Origin: Photobacterium sp. TY1-4
GTDB taxonomy: Bacteria > Pseudomonadota > Gammaproteobacteria > Enterobacterales > Vibrionaceae
Direction: 5' to 3'
DNA length: 64,000 nucleotides
Assembly: GCF_025398175.1 (NCBI RefSeq)
Contig: NZ_CP099734.1
Coordinates: 2,480,001-2,544,000, forward strand
Positions 25,790 through 34,116 of this stretch are shown here, piece after piece; the stretch's first letter is position 1; each line of letters begins with the position of its first letter. The notes under the pieces were generated by a model. That model did no database searches and was not told where the DNA came from. It worked only from the letters and a program-made list of their open reading frames with translations. Both the position numbers and the translations under genes were made by a program.

Positions 25790-26132
25790 AAAAACCTCAC
25801 TCAACGCTCTGTCAGTCACGGCATATCTAAAGCGATTATAGAGAGGCAACTCACTTTGGATATTGTTCCAGCTCAATATTGGCCAATACTTTAACCACAT
25901 AATATATGTGCCATTAGCGGACGCCAAATGCAATTTGACTAATATGTTTCCGATTGCAGGAGCCATCTCCTTCACCGCACTCGGCTGCCAGCAGAGAATC
26001 ATGCCAGTAAAAAAAGAACTTAATTATATATTCCCCTTTTTTTCATTATTTTTTCCTGCCGACCCTTTATTTATCACAATTCCTTAGTGTAATTTGTTGT
26101 CATTAGATAACAATTCGCGCAGGAAAACCGCA
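25790..26132. promoter_or_regulatory. divergent menF/alaA intergenic region
   Basis: About 340 bases without a supported gene. It becomes strongly AT-rich from about 26010 to 26110. A TTGTTGTCATTAGATAACAA dyad lies just before alaA at about 26095-26114 and could be an operator. Promoters for both genes must lie here, but no single -35/-10 pair stands out. Confidence 0.45.
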
Positions 26133-27347
26133 ATGCACAACATCGGGATGTCATCCAAGTTAAATAACGTTTGCTACGACATACGGGGGCCGGTCCTGAA
26201 ACAGGCCAAGCGTATGGAAGAAGAAGGGCATAAAATCCTGAAACTCAACATCGGAAACCCGGCCCCGTTCGGTTTCGATGCCCCGGATGAGATCCTGGTC
26301 GACGTGATCCGCAATTTGCCGACCTCACAAGGCTACAGCGACTCCAAAGGCATATACTCGGCCCGCAAGGCCGTGGTGCAGCACTACCAGAAACGCGGAT
26401 TGCTGGATATGGATGTTGAAGACGTCTACATCGGCAACGGGGTGTCCGAGCTGATCATGATCGCGATGCAGGCGCTGCTGAACAATGGTGATGAAATTCT
26501 GGTCCCGGCGCCGGACTATCCGCTGTGGACTGCGGCCGTATCGCTCTCCGGCGGAAACGCGGTGCACTATACCTGTGACGAAGAGGCCGACTGGTATCCG
26601 GATCTGGACGATATCCGCAGCAAAATCACGCCCAATACCCGCGGGATAGTGCTGATCAACCCGAACAACCCGACCGGCGCCGTGTACAGCCGGGATTTTT
26701 TGCTGGAAGTGGTTGAAATTGCCAGACAAAATAAACTGATTATTTTCGCCGATGAGATTTACGACAAGATCCTGTACGAAGGCGCGCAGCACCACTCCAT
26801 CGCGCCGTTGGCCGAAGATGTCTTCTGTGTCACCTTCAACGGCCTGTCCAAGTCTTACCGGGTGTGTGGCTTCCGCGCCGGCTGGATGATCCTGTCCGGA
26901 CCACGCCATCTGGCCAAGGGCTATATCGAAGCCCTGGAGATGCTCTCATCCATGCGCCTGTGTGCCAATGTACCGATGCAGCACGCCATTCAGACGGCAC
27001 TGGGCGGCTACCAGAGTATTAATGAGTTGATCCTGCCCGGCGGACGATTGCTGGAGCAGCGGGACAAAGCCTATGACATGCTGACGGCGATCCCCGGGGT
27101 TTCCTGCGTGAAGCCGAAAGGGGCGCTGTACCTGTTCCCGAAACTGGATCAGAAGAAATTCAATATTGTTGATGATGAACGCATGGTGCTGGATTTCCTG
27201 CAACAGGAGAAAGTCCTGGTGGTGCATGGCACTGGTTTTAACTGGAAACAACCGGATCACTTCCGGATTGTTACCCTGCCCCGGATTGATGATCTTGAAA
27301 TGGCCATCAGCCGACTGGAGCGGTTCCTCCATAACTACCGCCAGTAA
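26133..27347 (+). CDS. alaA: alanine-synthesising aminotransferase AlaA
   Basis: A 404-residue fold-type I PLP aminotransferase (glutamate-pyruvate), nearly collinear with E. coli AlaA. Landmarks are KLNNVCYDIRGPVLKQAKRM, LNIGNPAPFGFDAPDEIL, YIGNGVSELI, INPNNPTGAVYS, the DEIYDKILY segment, the PLP lysine in FNGLSKSYRVCGFRAGW, and IVTLPR. ATG 26133 is preceded by AGGAAAACCGCA; ATG 26148 is a possible alternative. As in E. coli, yfbR follows. Confidence 0.94.
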   Translation: MHNIGMSSKLNNVCYDIRGPVLKQAKRMEEEGHKILKLNIGNPAPFGFDAPDEILVDVIRNLPTSQGYSDSKGIYSARKAVVQHYQKRGLLDMDVEDVYIGNGVSELIMIAMQALLNNGDEILVPAPDYPLWTAAVSLSGGNAVHYTCDEEADWYPDLDDIRSKITPNTRGIVLINPNNPTGAVYSRDFLLEVVEIARQNKLIIFADEIYDKILYEGAQHHSIAPLAEDVFCVTFNGLSKSYRVCGFRAGWMILSGPRHLAKGYIEALEMLSSMRLCANVPMQHAIQTALGGYQSINELILPGGRLLEQRDKAYDMLTAIPGVSCVKPKGALYLFPKLDQKKFNIVDDERMVLDFLQQEKVLVVHGTGFNWKQPDHFRIVTLPRIDDLEMAISRLERFLHNYRQ

Positions 27348-27356
27348 CCCGTTCTC

Positions 27357-27391
27357 GCCCCGGCACACCACCGGGGCTTTTCTTTATTTTT
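27357..27391 (+). terminator. rho-independent terminator after alaA
   Basis: GCCCCGG-CACACCA-CCGGGGC followed by TTTTCTTTATTTTT. A strong GC stem with a T-run. Confidence 0.88.
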
Positions 27392-27527
27392 CTGTTACCT
27401 TAATAATCCTGAACTGAATCCGGCGTTATCTTCCCTGAACGGATACGCAAGACGGGACATTGCGCCTGCCGCTTGAAGTCGTTTGGGTATATCCTAAAAA
27501 CACGCCTGACCGCTGAGTTGTACACAT

Positions 27528-28112
27528 ATGAAACAAAGTCATTTTTTTGCCCACCTGGCCCGAATGAAGCTGATCCAGCGCTGGCCGCTGATGCGGTGCG
27601 TATCGAGTGAAAATATTTCTGAGCACAGTCTGCAGGTTGCCTTTGTCGCCCACGCACTGGCACTGATCAAAAACCGCAAGTTCGGCGGCAACGTCAACCC
27701 AGAGCGCATTGCCCTGCTCGGCATGTTTCATGACACCAGTGAAGTGCTGACCGGCGACATGCCCACCCCAATCAAGTATTTCAACCCGGCGATTGCCGAG
27801 GAATACAAAAAGATTGAGCTGGCCGCAGAGCAAAAGCTTCTGTCCATGCTACCGGAAGAGTTTCAGGATGATTATGCACCGCTGCTCGACAGCGAACGAA
27901 TTGATCAGGCAGACTACGCCATTGTAAAACAAGCAGATACATTATGTGCTTACCTCAAGTGCCTTGAGGAGCTCAATGCCGGCAACCATGAATTTACCCA
28001 GGCCCGAAAACGTCTCGAGGACACCCTGGCTGCCCGAGAAAGTCCTGAAATGACCTATTTCCTGGCAACCTTTGCCGACAGTTTTAACCTGACGTTGGAC
28101 GATATCAGTTAA
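27528..28112 (+). CDS. yfbR: 5'-deoxynucleotidase (HD domain)
   Basis: A 194-residue HD-domain phosphohydrolase that removes phosphate from deoxynucleoside monophosphates. The metal site shows as [14 protein letters not shown] (His), [21 protein letters not shown] (HD and the substrate loop) and a late Asp in [12 protein letters not shown]. Length equals E. coli YfbR (199). It overlaps the dGTPase-like gene by one base (TAATG), so the pair should act together on deoxynucleotide pools. Confidence 0.93.
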   Translation: MKQSHFFAHLARMKLIQRWPLMRCVSSENISEHSLQVAFVAHALALIKNRKFGGNVNPERIALLGMFHDTSEVLTGDMPTPIKYFNPAIAEEYKKIELAAEQKLLSMLPEEFQDDYAPLLDSERIDQADYAIVKQADTLCAYLKCLEELNAGNHEFTQARKRLEDTLAARESPEMTYFLATFADSFNLTLDDIS

Positions 28113-29479
28113 TGAAGGAATATCAGCACCATCCCGAGTGGGAAAGCCGTATCAGCAACGAGCAGAAAATGCGGCGCAATGATCACCGCTCACCTTTCCA
28201 GCGTGATCGCGCGCGGATTTTACACTCCGCCGCGTTTCGCCGCCTGCAAGCGAAAACCCAGGTCCATGGTGCCGGCCACCACGATTTCTACCGCACCCGG
28301 CTGACGCACTCGCTGGAGGCCTCCCAAATCGGAACCGGCATCGTGGCCCAGCTGAAAATCAAGCAACCCGATTTCAAAAGCCTGCTGCCGTCCACCAGCC
28401 TGATGGAGAGCCTGTGCCTGGCCCATGACATCGGCCATCCACCGTTCGGCCACGGTGGTGAAGTGGCGCTGAACTATATGATGCGTGAGCACGGCGGGTT
28501 TGAAGGCAATGCCCAGACATTCCGCATCGTCACCCTGCTTGAGCCGTACACCGAACACTTCGGGATGAACCTCTCCCGCCGCACCCTGCTTGGTCTGCTG
28601 AAATATCCGGCGCTGATCAGCACCACCCGGGCGCAGGAGCAACCTCCGGAAGTCAGCCAGTTCCGCCATCTGCGCGCCAAAGACTGGCATCCGGCCAAAG
28701 GCATCTACAACGATGATCACGCCACACTTGACTGGGTGCTGGCCCTGCTGTCGGATCATGACCGCCAACTGTTCAGCCAGATGCGCCAGCCGCGCAACCA
28801 CCCGACTGACCAGTTAAAGACCCGGTTTAAATCGCTCGATTGCTCCATCATGGAGCTGGCCGACGATATCGCTTATGGTGTCCATGATCTGGAAGATGCG
28901 ATCGTCATGGGGATTGTGACCCGCGAGCAATGGCATGAAGCGGCGGCCAGCCAGTTGGCCGAAAGCGGTGAACCCTGGCTGGAAACCCATATCGGCCACC
29001 TCAGTGAACAACTGTTCGGGAGCCACTATGAGCGTAAAGATGCCATCGGCGCTTTGGTCAATGCCCTGCTCACCGCGATCCATATTGCCCCGTCGATTCA
29101 AAATGGCGTCGACAGCTTTGCAGAGCCGTTGTTGCAGTGGAATGCTTTCCTTTCTGAGCCCATGGAGCGGGTCCTCACCATCCTCAAGCACTTCGTCAGC
29201 GAATATGTGGTGAAAAAGCCGGAGATCCAGTTACTGGAATACAAAGGCCAGCAACTGGTGATGGCGCTGTTCGATACCTTCGCAGCCGACCCCGAGCGCC
29301 TGCTGCCGACCGATACCCGCACCCGCTGGATGGCTGCCGCTGATCGGGGGGACAACGCCCACCGCGTCATTGCCGATTATATTTCCAGCATGACCGATGG
29401 CTACGCCCAGCGGCTGTACAGCACCTTATTCCACCCCAGCGCCGCGGTCGGGTTCAACCATGAGGGACAAGGGTTTTAA
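28112..29479 (+). CDS. dGTPase-like deoxynucleotide triphosphohydrolase
   Basis: A 455-residue HD-domain enzyme of the Dgt family, releasing triphosphate from dNTPs. Key parts are [25 protein letters not shown] (first His), [17 protein letters not shown] (HD pair), EGNAQTFRI, a catalytic Asp in [17 protein letters not shown], and [10 protein letters not shown]. It is of the shorter type, not the 505-residue E. coli Dgt. It is coupled to yfbR. Relatives can also limit phage growth by draining dNTPs; that role here is only a possibility. Confidence 0.88.
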   Translation: MKEYQHHPEWESRISNEQKMRRNDHRSPFQRDRARILHSAAFRRLQAKTQVHGAGHHDFYRTRLTHSLEASQIGTGIVAQLKIKQPDFKSLLPSTSLMESLCLAHDIGHPPFGHGGEVALNYMMREHGGFEGNAQTFRIVTLLEPYTEHFGMNLSRRTLLGLLKYPALISTTRAQEQPPEVSQFRHLRAKDWHPAKGIYNDDHATLDWVLALLSDHDRQLFSQMRQPRNHPTDQLKTRFKSLDCSIMELADDIAYGVHDLEDAIVMGIVTREQWHEAAASQLAESGEPWLETHIGHLSEQLFGSHYERKDAIGALVNALLTAIHIAPSIQNGVDSFAEPLLQWNAFLSEPMERVLTILKHFVSEYVVKKPEIQLLEYKGQQLVMALFDTFAADPERLLPTDTRTRWMAAADRGDNAHRVIADYISSMTDGYAQRLYSTLFHPSAAVGFNHEGQGF

Positions 29480-29560
29480 CTTACCCTCTCAATCAGCGAG
29501 CAGGCGTCCGGCAAACCCCGGCGCTGTGCTCGCTAGAAGCCTGCTCATGTGACTTACACC

Positions 29561-29640
29561 CGTTCGTTTCTCTCGCGCCAGAATCGTTTCTCTCGCACCA
29601 AAATCACTTTACTCGCACCAGTTCGCCTCACTCGCATCGC
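29561..29640. repeat. four degenerate copies of a 20-bp tandem repeat
   Basis: The units start at 29561, 29581, 29601 and 29621. The first two, CGTTCGTTTCTCTCGCGCCA and GAATCGTTTCTCTCGCACCA, differ at only four positions; copies three and four are more diverged but keep the CTCGCA core. It lies between the convergent dGTPase-like and DTW-domain genes, immediately after the latter's stop. Confidence 0.65.
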
Positions 29641-29641
29641 C

Positions 29642-30253
29642 TTATTCGCAGTAGTTGCGCTCAAACACCCCAGGCGGCATATGGCGGATCTGATCGTCAA
29701 TCATCTGCTCAAACGCCTCGAGCAGCGGGTGGAACTTGCCTTCACCTTCCAGCGCTGTCAGAGCCAGATAACCAGCCTCAACCGTGGAGACGCCCTGCGC
29801 TTTGGGCGATTTTCGGATCCGGTAGTTCCCCTGCTCCACGTTATCCAGCGTAACCGTTGGTAGCGCCTGCAAATTTTTCGACAACTGCCAGATCTTATAA
29901 GCTTTCTTCCAGGTGCCATCGAGCAGGATCAATGTCCGGTGCCGGGAGCCGGATTGGGACTCACCCGCCAGCCGGGAGATCGGTATGGCTGTCTCTCCCG
30001 GATAAACCAGATAGGCATCCCGCTCCCGTTGCGCCAGCAACGCATTCAGTTCCGAATGTTCTGAGAAGTCCTCCCCCACCCAAAGCCGGGCATTGGGGAG
30101 CGACAGAGTCAGGATCCGTGCCGTTCCGATTGCCCGCTTCACCTCAGAAGGGTGTTGTAATATCCACAGTTCAGTTTTAGCATCAAGAACTTGGATCCAA
30201 CGGCAGATGCAGGCCTTTTTCGCCTTACCACACTGCTCACAATATCGGCTCAT
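29642..30253 (-). CDS. tapT: DTW-domain tRNA-uridine aminocarboxypropyltransferase
   Basis: A 203-residue TapT/YfiP-like protein that transfers the aminocarboxypropyl group of SAM to a tRNA uridine (acp3U). The N-terminal zinc cluster is YCEQCGKAKKACIC. The core motif LILLDGTWKKAYKI carries the D-x-T-W signature, followed by YRIRKSP and STVEAGYLAL, all typical of the family. It is divergent from the rhombosortase gene, with only 10 bases between start codons. Slightly shorter than E. coli TapT (232). Confidence 0.87.
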   Translation of the reverse strand: MSRYCEQCGKAKKACICRWIQVLDAKTELWILQHPSEVKRAIGTARILTLSLPNARLWVGEDFSEHSELNALLAQRERDAYLVYPGETAIPISRLAGESQSGSRHRTLILLDGTWKKAYKIWQLSKNLQALPTVTLDNVEQGNYRIRKSPKAQGVSTVEAGYLALTALEGEGKFHPLLEAFEQMIDDQIRHMPPGVFERNYCE

Positions 30254-30263
30254 CGAGGTAACC

Positions 30264-30830
30264 TTGTCTCTTCGTATTTATCTATCGCTCGCCGCCCTGT
30301 TGCTGGCCCTCACCCAATGGCCGCAGTTCCAGCTCTGGCTGGCCTGGGATCGCCAGGCGATTGTTCACGGCGAAATCTGGCGGATCCTAACAGGAAACCT
30401 CACCCATACCAATTGGCCGCACATGATCATGAACACCCTGGCGCTGGCTATCATCAGTTTTATTTTCCGGGCGCATATTCGCCTCAAGCCCTACACCGGG
30501 CTGTTACTGGGATTATCCGTCCTGGTCGGGCTCGCCATTCTGGCCAGTGAAATTCGCTGGTATGCCGGTTTGTCCGGGGTCCTCCACGGTGTATTTGCCT
30601 GGGGTGCGGTCAAAGATATCCAGACCCGGCAACAAGGCGGGTGGCTGCTCTTACTTGGCCTGGGAGGAAAGATCGGCTGGGAGCAGATCGCTGGTGGCTC
30701 TGCCAGCTCTGAAGCACTGATTGGCGCCCGGGTTGCCACAGAAGCCCATTTAGCCGGCGCACTGGCTGGAGTGGTGATCGCCGTGAGCTGTATCGCCTGG
30801 CAGGGTTCCCGGAAACGACACGACGTATAG
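30264..30830 (+). CDS. rrtA: rhombosortase (rhomboid-family GlyGly-CTERM protease)
   Basis: A 188-residue rhomboid-type intramembrane serine protease with about six membrane helices. The family motifs are HGEIWRILTGNLTHTNWPH, the catalytic serine in YAGLSGVLHGVFAWG and the catalytic His in EAHLAGALAG. Rhombosortases process secreted proteins bearing GlyGly-CTERM tails, as in Vibrio. I start at TTG 30264, which follows GAGGTAACC and begins right before the first helix; longer reading would run back through tapT. Confidence 0.85.
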   Translation: MSLRIYLSLAALLLALTQWPQFQLWLAWDRQAIVHGEIWRILTGNLTHTNWPHMIMNTLALAIISFIFRAHIRLKPYTGLLLGLSVLVGLAILASEIRWYAGLSGVLHGVFAWGAVKDIQTRQQGGWLLLLGLGGKIGWEQIAGGSASSEALIGARVATEAHLAGALAGVVIAVSCIAWQGSRKRHDV

Positions 30831-30984
30831 CCGGCAACATCTGAAGCCAACGCGACAGCAGCGGGCTCACTCGCCAAACTATCTGCGATCAAATCAATCT
30901 CGGATCCAACGATTGTCTATCTAGACCATCTTCTGGCTAGACACTCTCTGACTGAACCCTGCTCTGGTTAAACCATTTGTGTTC

Positions 30985-31022
30985 AAAAAAAGAAGCCCGG
31001 CGGTGCAGGTACACCCCGGGCT
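30985..31022 (-). terminator. rho-independent terminator after the ComEA-like gene
   Basis: AGCCCGG-c-GGTG pairs with CACC-CCGGGCT, followed on the coding strand by a T-run (seven A on the + strand at 30985-30991). It lies downstream of the leftward ComEA-like gene. Confidence 0.75.
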
Positions 31023-31080
31023 ATGATCACCATCTTACTTGCCCATCCTCAACGGGTCCGGATCCGGGCCTTAGCCCAAC

Positions 31081-31371
31081 TTACAATTGAATCCGACCGC
31101 GGTTTTTCTCAACCGTCGCCGTTCCAATGCCGTTGACCTTGGTTAAGTCCTCCACCTCGGTAAAGTTCCCGTGTGCTTCGCGATAGGCAATGATCTTCGC
31201 CGCCTTATCCGGACCGACCCCAATCAGCAGGGTATCGAGCTCTTCCGCATTGGCAGTATTGATATTGACTGTAATCGCGATCCCTTCATGGGGATCCTGT
31301 TCGGCCAGGGCAGCAAATGGGGACAGACAAAGTGTCAAAGCAAGCATCAGGCTGTGTATCAGTTTTTTCAT
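31081..31371 (-). CDS. ComEA-like helix-hairpin-helix protein
   Basis: A 96-residue secreted or periplasmic protein. A signal peptide (MKKLIHSLMLALTLCLSPFAALA) is followed by the ComEA-type double helix-hairpin-helix: VNINTANAEELDTLLIGVG, KAAKIIAYREAHG and LTKVNGIGTATVEKNR. Such proteins bind double-stranded DNA during uptake; in Vibrio they pull DNA through the outer membrane. It may alternatively be the short ComEA paralogue without a proven competence role. Confidence 0.87.
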   Translation of the reverse strand: MKKLIHSLMLALTLCLSPFAALAEQDPHEGIAITVNINTANAEELDTLLIGVGPDKAAKIIAYREAHGNFTEVEDLTKVNGIGTATVEKNRGRIQL

Positions 31372-31516
31372 TTCAAACCTCGTCTATTTGATTTCAAAAG
31401 AACTGATCCGCAGATTAATCCCTCTGGCCACAGAGACGCGCTGAAAATGACAGGCAGACGCCGAAAAAACGACGGGCCGCACAATGGCGGCCCGTCAAGT
31501 AATCACTCGATTACAA

Positions 31517-33406
31517 TTAGTTTTCAACTGCATCCAAAGTTGGATAGCTGACATCAGCGGTATCACGCAACACTTCCAGGGTCGCCATGATATCGCGCTG
31601 CGCGTTCATCTGCTCAACCTGGCCAGCCAGTTGGCTATCAGTTGCTATCGGCGCGACATTCGCTTCAACGACCGCATCCAGTGCGATGATCATCACGTTG
31701 CCCTGCGCATCACGTGTCATACCGTAAACGGGCTGATCGGCTTCCGGCTTTGCCAGGCCAAAGGCAACACGAGACAGCATCGGATTTGCGCCGGTACGCT
31801 CAATCGTTTGTGCGTCACTAAAGCTCAGATCTTCCTGTGCCAGAATGCCGGTATTACCCTCACGCAGTGCAGCAATCACGGTATCCGCTTTATCCTGCGC
31901 AGCCTGCTCACCTTTTTGGGTCGCCAGCTGCTGACGCGCCGTCTCTGCCACCTCTTCAAACGGCAACAGGGTCTCTTCACGCGCGTCATCCACCCGGACA
32001 ACCACTACATGCTCAGGACCGACTTCAATCACTTCTGAGTTCAGACCATCCTCACGCACTTCAGGACTATCCAGCGCCTGCAGGACTAAAGGATTCGCCA
32101 GAATCCCCGGTGCTTCATCATGGGCAAAGAAGTCTGTGTGACGCACTTCAGCATCGACAGCCTTCGCAGCATCATCCAGAGAATCCGGCATTTCGAAAGC
32201 CGTTTCCGCCAGTTGGGTTTGCAGATCGTAGAACGCTTCAGCAGCCCCCTGCTCGCGCAGATCAGCCAGGATCTCTTCGCGAACTTCAGCAAACGGCTTC
32301 ACTTCTGAGGTCTTCACATCATCCAGTTTGATGATATGGAAACCAAAGGACGATTGAACCAGCTCGGAAATCTCACCCGGGCTCAGGGCAAACGCAGCAT
32401 TTTCAAACGCCGGATCCATCACCCCGCGCTCGAACCAGTCCAGCTGGCCGCCATCTTGACCGCTGAAGGTATCATCAGACGCAGTTTTCGCCAGCTCAGC
32501 AAAATCATCCCCCTGCTTCAGCTGTGCCAGCAGGGCTTCCGCTTTCGCCTTCGCTTCTTCGCTGTCACCCTGGATCAGGATATGGCTTGCTTTACGCTGT
32601 TCCGCCGTCGCATATTTATTGCGGTGCTCATCGTAGTAAGTTTTCGCCTCAGCTTCAGACACGTTCAGCGTTTCTTTCAACCTCTGGCCGGACAATTCGA
32701 TGTAAGCCACCTTCACTTGCGCCGGGCGGGTAAATTGCATCGGGTTCTGCTCGTAATACGCTTTGACTTCCTCGTCCGTGATTTCGACACGTTTTTCGAA
32801 ATCAGCCAAGTCCAGGGTCAGGGAGCGTACCACACGCTGTTGCTGCTCCAGTTTGGTCAGGGCAGTCAGCTCATAGTCCAGGGCAAAGTCACTGCTCTGC
32901 AGCGCACCCAATAGTTGCTGGCGCAGCATATCAGTACGGATTGTCTCTGCGAAGCGATCCGGGGTGTACCCGGCACGGCGCAGCAGGCTGTTATACAGTT
33001 CGTTGTCAAACTGGCCTTCACGCTGGAACTCCGGCATCGTCACGATTGCCTTGCGAACCTGCTCGTCGCTGATCCGCATGCCCAGCGTATTCGCACGCTC
33101 TTCAATCAGCACATCGTTGACCAGACGGTCAAGCACACTGCGACGGAACTGCTGGACATAAGCCGGATCACCCATCAGGGTATTGAAGTAATCGCCCAAC
33201 TGCGACTGCATCCGGTTACGTTCATTCTGATAAGCCTGCTCGAACTCACGCTGGCTGATATTCCGGTCATCAATTTTCGCGGCAACCGGCTCACCACTAC
33301 CGGCAAGATAGCCACCGACACCGGCAAAAATAAAAGAAAAAATAATCAGGCCAAGAATGATCTTAACCCAAATGCTGCTAGCGCCTTCGCGCATACGCTC
33401 CATCAT
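31517..33406 (-). CDS. ppiD: periplasmic folding factor PpiD
   Basis: A 629-residue inner-membrane-anchored chaperone of the SurA/parvulin type. It has a short cytosolic N-terminus, one membrane helix (VKIILGLIIFSFIFAGVGGYLAG), an N-terminal SurA-like chaperone domain and a parvulin domain near residues 265-360 (ASHILIQGD, AELAKTASDD, GGQLDWFERGVM, GFHIIKLDD). ATG 33406 matches E. coli PpiD (MMDSL...). It sits next to hupB as in E. coli and Vibrio. Confidence 0.93.
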   Translation of the reverse strand: MMERMREGASSIWVKIILGLIIFSFIFAGVGGYLAGSGEPVAAKIDDRNISQREFEQAYQNERNRMQSQLGDYFNTLMGDPAYVQQFRRSVLDRLVNDVLIEERANTLGMRISDEQVRKAIVTMPEFQREGQFDNELYNSLLRRAGYTPDRFAETIRTDMLRQQLLGALQSSDFALDYELTALTKLEQQQRVVRSLTLDLADFEKRVEITDEEVKAYYEQNPMQFTRPAQVKVAYIELSGQRLKETLNVSEAEAKTYYDEHRNKYATAEQRKASHILIQGDSEEAKAKAEALLAQLKQGDDFAELAKTASDDTFSGQDGGQLDWFERGVMDPAFENAAFALSPGEISELVQSSFGFHIIKLDDVKTSEVKPFAEVREEILADLREQGAAEAFYDLQTQLAETAFEMPDSLDDAAKAVDAEVRHTDFFAHDEAPGILANPLVLQALDSPEVREDGLNSEVIEVGPEHVVVVRVDDAREETLLPFEEVAETARQQLATQKGEQAAQDKADTVIAALREGNTGILAQEDLSFSDAQTIERTGANPMLSRVAFGLAKPEADQPVYGMTRDAQGNVMIIALDAVVEANVAPIATDSQLAGQVEQMNAQRDIMATLEVLRDTADVSYPTLDAVEN

Positions 33407-33513
33407 AGTCTGCCGTATCTCCTGCTTAATTCGATCGGGCACGGGGTTGTGAAGAATGCTTTAGGTCCCGGAAACCAGGTCCAGACACAACAAATATCAC
33501 ACAGTTTCAAAGT

Positions 33514-33539
33514 AAAAAAAGCGCATCAACCTGATGCGC
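33514..33539 (-). terminator. rho-independent terminator after hupB
   Basis: GCGCATCA-ACC-TGATGCGC with seven T residues after it on the coding strand. It lies between hupB and ppiD and would separate the two leftward genes. Confidence 0.85.
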
Positions 33540-33623
33540 CTTCGTTTGCATGCCAGGGTGACACAAGGTGTGACAACCGACATCGATCATTGTTCAATCC
33601 TAACAGCGCTAAAATAGCGACAG

Positions 33624-33896
33624 TTAGTTTACAGAATCTTTCAGCGCTTTACCTGCTTTAAAGCCAGGAACCTTAGCTGCTGAAATCTGGATCTCTTCCC
33701 CGGTTTGCGGGTTACGACCGGTGCGCGCTGCACGCTCGCGAACGGAGAAAGTACCAAAGCCGACCAATGCAACCTGCTCACCCGCTTTCAGCGAGTCAGA
33801 CACTGCGTCAATGAAGGCATCCAGCGCACGGCCAGCAGACGCTTTGGAAATATCTGCATTTTCAGCGATTTTATCAACTAACTGAGTTTTGTTCAC
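33624..33896 (-). CDS. hupB: DNA-binding protein HU-beta
   Basis: A 90-residue histone-like HU subunit: [19 protein letters not shown], the conserved [28 protein letters not shown] arm region (proline intercalating residue in RNPQTG) and [13 protein letters not shown]. It bends and compacts DNA. The place between lon and ppiD identifies it as the beta-type gene. Confidence 0.97.
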   Translation of the reverse strand: MNKTQLVDKIAENADISKASAGRALDAFIDAVSDSLKAGEQVALVGFGTFSVRERAARTGRNPQTGEEIQISAAKVPGFKAGKALKDSVN

Positions 33897-34067
33897 GATT
33901 TCATCCCCTCTATGAACCTTGTCCGTTATCCACGGTGACCATCACTTGTCAGGTACGGACAAAAAAAGATATCAGGCCTAAGTATATCAGTACCGAACAC
34001 CTGAGATACGGGTAAGTATTGATATTATTGGGCTCACAGCCAAATCAGACCTAACTTATAGCGATAC

Positions 34068-34110
34068 AAAAAAACGCTGACAAGGCTTTTCGCGCTTGAA
34101 AGCGTTTTTT
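34068..34110 (-). terminator. rho-independent terminator after lon
   Basis: AAAAAAACGCT and AGCGTTTTTT arms with an inner CAAG/CTTG pairing. It is placed directly after the lon stop codon at 34117 and could stop transcripts from both sides. Confidence 0.75.
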
Positions 34111-34116
34111 CATGAG

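Noticed and set aside
28112..29479. Calling the dGTPase-like gene a phage-defence gene
   Set aside because: It is coupled to yfbR among core genes, so a housekeeping dNTP role is the simpler reading.
29561..29640. Possible CRISPR array
   Set aside because: The 20-base units are directly contiguous with no spacers and no cas genes nearby; it is a degenerate tandem repeat.
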